From: Collinsella sp.
Lineage (GTDB): Bacteria > Actinomycetota > Coriobacteriia > Coriobacteriales > Coriobacteriaceae
Assembly: GCA_018376905.1 (NCBI GenBank)
Contig: JAHAAK010000006.1
Coordinates: 1-64,000, forward strand
Length of the DNA stretch: 64,000 bases
Direction: 5' to 3'
How positions within the stretch are numbered: the stretch's first letter is position 1; each line of letters starts with the position of its first letter. Below the pieces are notes generated by a model. That model searched no databases. It was not told the DNA's origin and saw nothing but the letters and a program-made list of their open reading frames with translations. Of this stretch, positions 15,620 to 22,662 are shown in pieces. A program made the position numbers and the translations under genes.

Positions 15620-17797
15620 ATGAACTTCCGCTCATCTCTCGCCTGCACCTCGAGCGATATCGCCCGCTGGGGGCTGCGCTCTATCCTTAAGCGCCAGGGC
15701 GGCGTACTCCCCGGCCGCATCGCCATGAAGATCGACCCCGAGTTGCTGAGCGACCTCGCCGGCCTTGTCGACCGCAGCGTGGTGATTACCGGTACTAATG
15801 GCAAGACCACCACCTCCAACCTCATCGCTGACGCCGTTGCTGCCAGCGGCGCTACCGTGGTGTGCAACCGTGCCGGCAACAATATGGAGCCTGGCGTGGT
15901 GGGTGCTCTGCTCGAGGCCCGCGGCGGCCTTAAGCACGCCAGCAGCGGCAAGCGCGTGGGCGTCTTTGAGTGCGACGAGCTCTACACCGTACGCGTTCTG
16001 CCCAAGCTCAAGCCGACGTACTTTGTGCTGCTCAACCTGTTCCGCGACCAGCTAGACCGCTACGGCGAGATCGACCATACCCAAGACGTCATCGCCCATG
16101 CGTTGGAGCTCTCTCCGACGACAACGCTCATCTACAACGCCGACGATCCGCTGTGCGCCTCGATCGCCGCGCGCGTCCCCAACACGAGCATCGCCTTTGG
16201 CATCGACGGCGCCACGGGCACCGAGTCCGACCGCATTAGCGACTCGCGTTTTTGCTCGCAGTGCAACGCCCCGCTGGAATACGACTATGTGCAGTACGGA
16301 CAGCTGGGCGCCTATCATTGCCCTTCGTGCGGCTGGGGTCGCCCCGCGCTGCTCCGCCGCGTGACGGGCGTTGAGCTCGGCTGCGACGGCTACGGCTTTG
16401 ACCTGGCCTTTGGACCCGAGGCCAACGCGCCCGCCGTGCACATCGCCACGCGCTACAACGGCCTGTACATGGTCTACAACGTAGCCGCAGCCTTCTTCGC
16501 CGCCCACGAGCTGGGCGTGGACGCGGTGCATCTGCAGCCCACGCTCGATGCCTACATCCCCGCCGGCGGGCGTATGGGCCGCTGGGAGATCGCCGGCCGT
16601 ACCGTCGAGGCAAACCTAGCCAAAAATCCCGTGGGTTTCGATCGCCAGATTCAGTCCATTAAAACGGCAGGCGGCAGGCTCTGCGCCTTCTTCCTCAACG
16701 ACAACGATGCCGACGGCCACGATGTATCGTGGATCTACGACGTCGACTTTGAGCGCATCGCCGACACAACGGGACTTGTCGCCTTTGCCGGCGGCACGCG
16801 CGCGCACGACATGCAGGTGCGCCTCAAGTACGCCGGCATCGATGCCACGATTATCTCGAATATCGAGCAGGCAATCGGCGCCGTGGCAGACGAGACCGCC
16901 GATGACACCTTCTACGCCGTCGCCAACTACACGGCCTTTCCGCCGCTGGTCAAGGAGCTCGACGGGCTCAAAGGCACCGATGCGGCTACGGTTACCGCCC
17001 ACGCTGCAACGTGTGCCGATGGCAGTGCCGTCCCCGCAGGCGTCGCTCCGGCCGAGCTTTCGCGCCCCCTGCGCATCGTCTATCTGTATCCCGACGCCCT
17101 CAACCTCTACGGCGACGGCGGCAATGTCATCGCCCTCGAGCGCCGCTGCACCTGGCGTGGCATCCCCGTTCGCGTGGACGAGGTCCGCATGGGCGAGGTG
17201 CTCGATCTCGCCGACGCCGACATCGTCATGATGGGCGGCGGCTCCGATCGCGACCAGCTGGCCGTGGCGCACGAGCTGCTCGCTCAAAAAGACAAGGTCG
17301 CGGCCTATGTTGAGGACGGCTGCTCGCTGCTTGCTATCTGCGGCAGCTATCAGCTGCTCGGCCGTTCGTACTATATGGGCGAGAATCGCGTCGAGGGCCT
17401 GGGCGTCATTGCCGCCGAAACCGTGCGCGGCTCCGACCGCCTGATCGGCAACGTCGCCGTCAAGACCGACCTGGCACCCGAGCCCTTTGTGGGATTCGAG
17501 AACCACGGCGGCCGCACCCTGCTCGACGCAGATGCCACGCCGCTCGGAACGTCCGTCGTTGCGGGCACCGGCAACAACGGCGACGATGGCTTTGAGGGCA
17601 TCATCTACAAGGGCGTCATCGGCACGTACCTGCACGGACCAGCGCTACCCAAGAACCCCGAGCTCGCCGACTGGCTCATTACCCACGCCCTCGAGCGCCG
17701 CGGCGATGCGCAGGCCACAGCCCTGCTGCCGCTCAAGCCCCTCGACGACACCTACGAGCGCGCCGCCCACGACGCCGCCATGAAGCTCCTCCCCTAA
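15620..17797 (+). CDS. MurT-GatD fusion: lipid II isoglutaminyl synthase
   Basis: 725 residues. Residues 1-450 are MurT: Mur-ligase P-loop GTNGKTTT (58-65), FECDELYTVRVLPKLKP, a Cys4 zinc ribbon (Cys212, 215, 234 and 237 in FCSQC...CPSCGWG) as in MurT, then DUF1727 with the DVSWIYDVDFE motif near 368. Residues about 484-725 are GatD, a class I glutamine amidotransferase: MGGGSDRDQ, nucleophile Cys574 in LLAICGSYQLLG, and His672 in GTYLHGP. An Ala/Thr-rich linker (about 452-483) joins them. In Staphylococcus and Streptococcus the two are separate subunits that amidate the D-glutamate of lipid II; here one chain does both steps, channelling ammonia from glutamine. The frame is continuous, so the fusion is real in this sequence. 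Activity lies on the inner face of the membrane. Confidence 0.93.
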   Translation: MNFRSSLACTSSDIARWGLRSILKRQGGVLPGRIAMKIDPELLSDLAGLVDRSVVITGTNGKTTTSNLIADAVAASGATVVCNRAGNNMEPGVVGALLEARGGLKHASSGKRVGVFECDELYTVRVLPKLKPTYFVLLNLFRDQLDRYGEIDHTQDVIAHALELSPTTTLIYNADDPLCASIAARVPNTSIAFGIDGATGTESDRISDSRFCSQCNAPLEYDYVQYGQLGAYHCPSCGWGRPALLRRVTGVELGCDGYGFDLAFGPEANAPAVHIATRYNGLYMVYNVAAAFFAAHELGVDAVHLQPTLDAYIPAGGRMGRWEIAGRTVEANLAKNPVGFDRQIQSIKTAGGRLCAFFLNDNDADGHDVSWIYDVDFERIADTTGLVAFAGGTRAHDMQVRLKYAGIDATIISNIEQAIGAVADETADDTFYAVANYTAFPPLVKELDGLKGTDAATVTAHAATCADGSAVPAGVAPAELSRPLRIVYLYPDALNLYGDGGNVIALERRCTWRGIPVRVDEVRMGEVLDLADADIVMMGGGSDRDQLAVAHELLAQKDKVAAYVEDGCSLLAICGSYQLLGRSYYMGENRVEGLGVIAAETVRGSDRLIGNVAVKTDLAPEPFVGFENHGGRTLLDADATPLGTSVVAGTGNNGDDGFEGIIYKGVIGTYLHGPALPKNPELADWLITHALERRGDAQATALLPLKPLDDTYERAAHDAAMKLLP

Positions 17798-17803
17798 CGC
17801 CCC

Positions 17804-17838
17804 ACTACCACAAAGGGGACAGGCACCTTTGTGGTGGT
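17804..17838. repeat. Short palindrome R2 (REP-like)
   Basis: Arms ACTACCACAAAGG and CCTTTGTGGTGGT pair with one G-T mismatch around GGACAGGCA. It starts 6 bases after the murT-gatD stop. Same family as 52413-52447 and 62603-62637, here in the opposite orientation. Confidence 0.75.
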
Positions 17839-17897
17839 TTTCCAGTTTGCCAACGATATACGCGCCGGCAAAAAAGTCTGCTATACTCTTTCCCGCT

Positions 17898-17974
17898 GTC
17901 CCCATCGTCTAGCGGCCAAGGACGCCACCCTTTCAAGGTGGATATCGCGGGTTCGAATCCCGCTGGGGGCACCA
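17898..17974 (+). tRNA. tRNA-Glu (anticodon TTC), CCA encoded
   Basis: The acceptor stem GTCCCCA pairs with TGGGGGC. The anticodon stem CCACC/GGTGG encloses the loop CTTTCAA, giving anticodon TTC (reads GAA and GAG). The T-arm is GCGGGTTCGAATCCCGC, and ACCA follows, so CCA is genomic. A terminator follows at 17985. Confidence 0.97.
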
Positions 17975-18400
17975 TTTGAAATGCAAAGCCCGTTACCCTT
18001 GCGGTGACGGGCTTTTTTTCTTCTCCAACGCCGGGATTCGAACCCGGCAGGGTGCGGAGCTGAGGAAACGCGCAAGCGTTTTCCAGCGCAGCACGCAAGG
18101 AGCGGAGCGACGCAGCGAAAGCGGGCGGCGCCAGCCGCACGCGGACATCCCGCTGGGGGCACCATTTAAACTGAGAAGCCCGTTGCCCACGCGGTGACGG
18201 GCTTTTTGCTACCGTTATGCCGGGATTCGAACCCGACAGGGTGCGGAGCTGAGGAAACGCGAAGCGTTTTCCAGCGCAGCACGCAAGGAGCGGAGCGACG
18301 CAGCGGAAGCGGGCGGCGCCAGCCGCACGCGGACATCCCGCTGGGGGCACCACAGAATCTGAGAAGCCCGTTACCAATTCGGTAGCAAAACGGGCTTCAA
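17961..18400 (+). repeat. Tandem duplication of the tRNA-Glu 3' end with terminator
   Basis: The last bases of the tRNA (CGCTGGGGGCACCA) and the following terminator recur at 18151 and again at 18339, giving repeat periods of 190 and 188 bases. Each full unit also contains an inverted T-arm-like piece (CCGGGATTCGAACCCG) and a GC-rich, low-complexity spacer. The copies lack the 5' two thirds of the tRNA, so only the first can be functional. Repeated tRNA tails are what integrase-mediated insertion and loss, or replication slippage, would leave behind. No integrase gene is present. Confidence 0.85.
17985..18019 (+). terminator. tRNA-Glu terminator
   Basis: AAGCCCGTTACC and GGTGACGGGCTT form a stem (about 11 bp), followed by TTTTTT. 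Copies of it recur in the downstream repeat units at about 18173 and 18364. Confidence 0.88.
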
Positions 18401-18415
18401 AGCGTCCTTCGCAAA

Positions 18416-18450
18416 CAAAAACCGGGGCCCACATGATGCGGACCCCGGCT
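18416..18450 (-). terminator. Terminator after glutamine synthetase
   Basis: On the minus strand AGCCGGGGTCCGCAT pairs with TGGGCCCCGG around CATG, then TTTTTG. It lies 30 bases beyond the synthetase stop. Confidence 0.85.
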
Positions 18451-18479
18451 TTCAACCGTGACGATATGTCAGCTACGCT

Positions 18480-20567
18480 CTACACGTAGAACAGGATGTC
18501 GTCGTAGGTCGGGACCGGCCAGTAGTCGGCGGCCACGATCTCCTCCATGGCATCCACGGCGCCGCGCAGCGTATCCATAGCGGGAACGACCTCGTGCGCG
18601 TACACGTTGGCCTGCTCCTGGCCATCGAGAGCCTCGGCCTTCTGATGTACGGCGTCGAGCGCCTTGATGGAGTCGTTGATGGTGGTGATACCGTTGCAGA
18701 GCTTGTTGAGCGTGTTCTGCTCGCACTGCATGGCGGCCTCAGCACCGGCGGCACGAATAGTCTCAAGGCCCTTAGCGACCTTGGTGGCATAGGCGGTAAT
18801 GACCGGGCGATAGGTACGACGCGCCTCGCGAACCATCGTGGTGGCCTCGATGTTCATGAGCTTGTTGTACTTCTCGAGCTTGCAGTCGTAGCGGCACTGG
18901 GCCTCGGCCTTGGTCAGGACACCCGTCTCCTCAAAGAGCGCAATGGCCTTATCGGAAACAAAGGCGGGCAGGGCGTCGGCCGTGGTCTTGTTGTTGGCAA
19001 GGCCGCGCTTCTCGGCCTCAACGGGCCACTCGTCGGAGTAGCCATCGCCGGAAAAGAGGATGCGCTGGTGGTCGGTCAGGACCTTCTTGCAGTACTCGAG
19101 CGCGGCGTCCTGGAAATCATCCTCGGGCGTACCCTCAAGGGCATCGGCGAAGGACTTGAGCGACTTGGCCACGGCGGCATCGAGCACCAGGTTGGAGTCG
19201 GAGACGTTCTGCTCGGAGCCGCAGGCACGGAACTCGAACTTGTTGCCGGTGAAGGCAAACGGGGAGGTGCGGTTGCGGTCAGTGTTGTCCTGCATCAGCT
19301 TGGGCAGGGTATCGGCGCCCAGGTCGAGCACGCCACGCGTGGCATGGACGGAGGCCTTGCCGTCGATGATCTTCTCGACGACCTCGGTAAGCTGGTCGCC
19401 CAGGAAGATGGACATAATCGCCGGAGGAGCCTCGTTGGCGCCCAGACGATGATCGTTGCCGGCCGAGGCAACGGAGGCACGCAGGAGCTCCTGATAGTTA
19501 TCGACGGCCTCGATCACCGCGGTGAGGAAGACGATGAACTGCAGGTTGTCGAGCGGAGTGTCGCCCGGGTCGAGCAGGTTCTCGGACTCGGTGCCAAGCG
19601 ACCAGTTGTTGTGCTTGCCCGAACCGTTGATGCCCTCGAAGGGCTTCTCGTGCAGCAGGCAGACCAAGTCGTGGCGGGAGGCGATGAGCTTCATCTTCTC
19701 CATCATGACCAGATTCTGGTCGATGGCCTCGTTGACCTCGCCGTAGACAGGGGCGAGCTCATGCTGGCAGGGAGCGACCTCGTTGTGCTTGGTCTTGGCA
19801 GGAATGCCAAGCGCCCACAGTTCATCGTCCAGGTCCTTCATATAGGCCGAGACGGTAGGGCGGATAGCGCCAAAGTAGTGCTCCTCGAGCTCCTGACCCT
19901 TGCAGGGAGCAGCGCCAAAGAGGGTGCGACCGGTGATGACCAGGTCCCTGCGCTTGCGGTAAGCGTCCTTCTTGATCAGGAAGTACTCCTGCTCATCGCC
20001 CACGGAAGGAACGACCTTCTTGGGGGTCTTGCCAAACAGCGCCAAAACGCGCTTGGACTCACGCGAGAGTGCGGTCATGGAGCGCAGCAGCGGGGTCTTC
20101 TTGTCCAGGGCCTCGCCCGTGTAGGAGCAGAAAGCCGTGGGGATGCACAGGACATCGTCCTTAATGAATGCGGGGCTGGTGGGATCCCAAGCGGTGTAGC
20201 CACGGGCCTCGAAGGTGGCACGCAGGCCGCCGTTGGGGAAGCTGGAGGCGTCCGGCTCGCCCTGGATGAGGTTCTTGCCCGTAAACTTGGTAATGGCGGT
20301 GCCGTCGTGGTTGGGCTCGAGGAAGCTGTCGTGCTTCTCGGAAGTAATGCCCGAAAGCGGCTGGAACCAGTGCGCGTAGTGCGTCGCGCCCTTGGAGATG
20401 GCCCAGACCTTCATGGCGTGGGCAACGGCGTTGGCCACATCCAGGTCGAGCGGCTCACCGTCCTCGAGGGTTGCAGCAAGGCGCTTCCAAATGTCCTTGG
20501 GGAGGTAGTCCTTCATGACTTCCTCAGAGAACACCATGGTCCCGAAGCGGTCAGTAAGTTCGGCCAT
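18480..20567 (-). CDS. glnN: Glutamine synthetase type III
   Basis: 695 residues from ATG 20567 (AAGGGAG upstream), the size of the GSIII group rather than the ~450 of GSI. The N-terminus has FGTMVFSEEVMKDYLPKDIWKRL, which marks GSIII. Catalytic-core motifs include DEQEYFLI, NEVAPCQHELAPVY, NGSGKHNNWSLG and NRTSPFAFTGNKFEFRACGS. It makes glutamine from glutamate, ammonia and ATP in the cytosol. GSIII is the main synthetase in many anaerobic gut bacteria. The gene stands alone, with its own terminator. Glutamine is also the ammonia donor for MurT-GatD and GatCAB, both encoded in this window. Confidence 0.96.
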   Translation of the reverse strand: MAELTDRFGTMVFSEEVMKDYLPKDIWKRLAATLEDGEPLDLDVANAVAHAMKVWAISKGATHYAHWFQPLSGITSEKHDSFLEPNHDGTAITKFTGKNLIQGEPDASSFPNGGLRATFEARGYTAWDPTSPAFIKDDVLCIPTAFCSYTGEALDKKTPLLRSMTALSRESKRVLALFGKTPKKVVPSVGDEQEYFLIKKDAYRKRRDLVITGRTLFGAAPCKGQELEEHYFGAIRPTVSAYMKDLDDELWALGIPAKTKHNEVAPCQHELAPVYGEVNEAIDQNLVMMEKMKLIASRHDLVCLLHEKPFEGINGSGKHNNWSLGTESENLLDPGDTPLDNLQFIVFLTAVIEAVDNYQELLRASVASAGNDHRLGANEAPPAIMSIFLGDQLTEVVEKIIDGKASVHATRGVLDLGADTLPKLMQDNTDRNRTSPFAFTGNKFEFRACGSEQNVSDSNLVLDAAVAKSLKSFADALEGTPEDDFQDAALEYCKKVLTDHQRILFSGDGYSDEWPVEAEKRGLANNKTTADALPAFVSDKAIALFEETGVLTKAEAQCRYDCKLEKYNKLMNIEATTMVREARRTYRPVITAYATKVAKGLETIRAAGAEAAMQCEQNTLNKLCNGITTINDSIKALDAVHQKAEALDGQEQANVYAHEVVPAMDTLRGAVDAMEEIVAADYWPVPTYDDILFYV

Positions 20568-20992
20568 ACGGAACTCCCTTCGTATCGGCACCGCGTGAGA
20601 AGCGGTGTTGATTACTAACGAACGAGTCATAGATTAGGCTCGTCGTGTTTCCGCAACATTACCGTTATGTTGCTGTCACGAAACCAATCAATGAGGTTAC
20701 CGCATCGCGGCGGCGTTGCCGCCCTCAATAGCCAATCAACTGCATAAATTGCAGACCTCCCCGCACAGTTTACGGGTAGCTCATTTGCCACGGGCTATAA
20801 AGACTGGTATTCGATGCGAAATACCAGTCTTTATAGTCCGTGCCTAGATTAGCCGCTCTGTTATAGAGAAAGCCGATAGCAAGGCATCTTTGATTGGTAT
20901 CCCCGAATAACGAGTGAAACTCCACCGTGACACAGTGGTGCTGTAGAATCCTTACAACACATCACACTATTACGTATCTAGAGGAGCACGAT
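20568..20992. other. Intergenic region between glnN and metF with a long hairpin
   Basis: 425 bases between divergent genes. The notable structure is a 22-bp near-perfect hairpin: arms 20790-20811 and 20820-20841 with one G-T pair and an 8-base loop; the arm core is CTATAAAGACTGGTATT. No T-run follows on either strand. A smaller hairpin, CCAC-CGTGACACA-GTGG, lies near 20922 just ahead of metF. I looked for a SAM or cobalamin riboswitch ahead of metF and found no recognisable one. Confidence 0.6.
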
Positions 20993-21865
20993 ATGCGCGT
21001 CGACGAGGTTTTTAAGCAGGCAGCATCCCAGGGCACCGCGCCCGTTTCGTTTGAGATGTTCCCGCCCAAGGGCGAGCTCACCCTCGACACGGCTCGCGAA
21101 GTGGCAGGCAATCTGTGCAAGCTTTCGCCGAGCTTTGTCTCGGTCACCTGCTCGGCCGGCGGCTCGGGCAACGGTGCCACCACCGCCCCCATCGCGCATA
21201 TGATTTCGAGCGAATTCGACACGCCCTCGGTGGCACACCTTACCTGCGTGGGCCGCTCGTATGCCGATATCGCCGCCAAGATCGACGAGTATCGCACCGC
21301 CGGCGTTGAAAACATCCTGGCCCTGCGTGGCGATCTCCCTGCCGGCGCGACCGAGGACGACAAGCCCGCCTCGGACTACGCCTACGCCCGCGACCTCATC
21401 CCCGAGCTCGTCGACGCCGGCTTTTGCGTGGGCGCCGCAGCCTACCCCGAGGGTCACATTGCCTGTGAGGATCTCAACCTCTCGGTCGAACACCTCAAGC
21501 AAAAACAGGACGCCGGCGCAAGCTTCTTTGTGACGCAGCTCTTCTTTGATAACGAGTGCTTCTACCGCTTCCGCGAGCTTGCCGACAAGGTCGGCATCAC
21601 CGTGCCCATTACCGCGGGCATCATGCCGTTTATGGGCAAGTCCCAGATCAGCCGCATGGTCTTTATGTGCGGCGCGTCGCTGCCCTCCCCCGTCATCAAG
21701 ATTCTCGCCAAGTACGAGAACGACCCCGAGAGCCTGCAGGCAGCCGGTGTAGATTATGCCGCCCGCCAACTTTGCGACCTCAAGGAGCACGGCGCCGACG
21801 GCCTGCACCTGTACACTATGAACCGTCCTGCGATCGCCGCGACCATTATGGAGCGCCTGGGGTAA
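20993..21865 (+). CDS. metF: Methylenetetrahydrofolate reductase
   Basis: 290 residues from ATG 20993 (AGAGGAG upstream), the normal MetF length. Motifs: PVSFEMFPPKGE at the start, SPSFVSVTCSAGGSGN, HLTCVGRS, NILALRGDLP, GAAAYPEGH, and DAGASFFVTQLFFDNECFYRF. The flavoenzyme reduces methylene-THF to methyl-THF, the methyl donor for the MetH encoded two genes downstream. Its stop overlaps the next start (TAATG), showing tight co-translation with the MetH activation protein. Confidence 0.95.
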   Translation: MRVDEVFKQAASQGTAPVSFEMFPPKGELTLDTAREVAGNLCKLSPSFVSVTCSAGGSGNGATTAPIAHMISSEFDTPSVAHLTCVGRSYADIAAKIDEYRTAGVENILALRGDLPAGATEDDKPASDYAYARDLIPELVDAGFCVGAAAYPEGHIACEDLNLSVEHLKQKQDAGASFFVTQLFFDNECFYRFRELADKVGITVPITAGIMPFMGKSQISRMVFMCGASLPSPVIKILAKYENDPESLQAAGVDYAARQLCDLKEHGADGLHLYTMNRPAIAATIMERLG

Positions 21866-22653
21866 TGGAAAAACCGCACATCGATACAACCGCTGTCGAA
21901 GTGCCGGCCGACCTTGCGTCGCCGGCGCTTTACCGTGTCGATGCCGCGCACCATCCCCGTGTCGACCGTGCCGAGATGCTGCGGTATCTGGGTTACGGCG
22001 GCCAGCAGATTGAGCCCGAACTGTCACGACGTATTGAGCTTGTCGTTGAACGTCTGGAACTGGACATTGAGCCCCGTGGCGTGCGCCGCGTGTTTGCCGT
22101 CGATGCCACGGGCGTGGACGAACAAAGTGAGCCTTGCATTCGCTTGGTCGGCACCAACGTTGAGCTGCGAGGTCGCGATATCTATCGACATCTCAAAGAT
22201 GCCCGCTTTGCCGCGCTCATGGCATGCACCCTCGGCATGGACGCCGAGCGTCGCCTGCGCACCACGGGAGCCCAACATCCCCTGGAGGGCGCTGTGCTCG
22301 ACGCCGCGTGCTCCGCTTACGTGGAAGCCGCCGTTGAGCAAATGGACCAGCAGGTCAAGACGGACGCCGCCGTTCATGGGCTCGCCGGCAACTGGCGTTT
22401 TAGTCCCGGCTACGGCGACTGCCCGCTCTCGGCCCAGCGCTCGATCGTCAATGCGCTCAACGCCACGCGGCTCATCGGGCTTACCGTCACACCCACCAGC
22501 CTGCTCATGCCCACCAAAAGCGTGACCGCGGTGATCGGCCTATTCGACGGCGAAGTCCACGACGCCCAGAGCCGCCCCACCTGCAATATCTGCCGCATGC
22601 GCGAGCACTGCCGCTTCCGCGCCGCCCACACCACCTGCTATTCCAGCCATTAG
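21865..22653 (+). CDS. Stand-alone MetH reactivation-domain protein
   Basis: 262 residues starting inside the metF stop (TAATG). The C-terminal half carries the activation-domain signature RFSPGYGDCPLSAQRSIVNAL followed by IGLTVTPTSLLMPTKSVTAVIGL. In E. coli MetH this is the C-terminal domain that binds SAM and flavodoxin to re-methylate oxidised cobalamin. The MetH encoded 9 bases downstream lacks that domain, so this protein presumably supplies it in trans. The tail has a cysteine cluster (CNICRMREHCRF...C) that could hold an iron-sulfur cluster or zinc; this is an addition to the domain and worth noting. Confidence 0.85.
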   Translation: MEKPHIDTTAVEVPADLASPALYRVDAAHHPRVDRAEMLRYLGYGGQQIEPELSRRIELVVERLELDIEPRGVRRVFAVDATGVDEQSEPCIRLVGTNVELRGRDIYRHLKDARFAALMACTLGMDAERRLRTTGAQHPLEGAVLDAACSAYVEAAVEQMDQQVKTDAAVHGLAGNWRFSPGYGDCPLSAQRSIVNALNATRLIGLTVTPTSLLMPTKSVTAVIGLFDGEVHDAQSRPTCNICRMREHCRFRAAHTTCYSSH

Positions 22654-22662
22654 GAGCCCTCA

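Noticed and set aside
17805..18455. Minus-strand frame of 216 codons across tRNA-Glu and its repeats
   Set aside because: It contains the PPAGFEPAISTL type of peptide that arises from translating a tRNA backwards, repeated because the DNA is repeated. Not a protein gene.
20640..20992. SAM or cobalamin riboswitch before metF-metH
   Set aside because: I looked for the conserved cores of both classes and found none; only simple hairpins are present.
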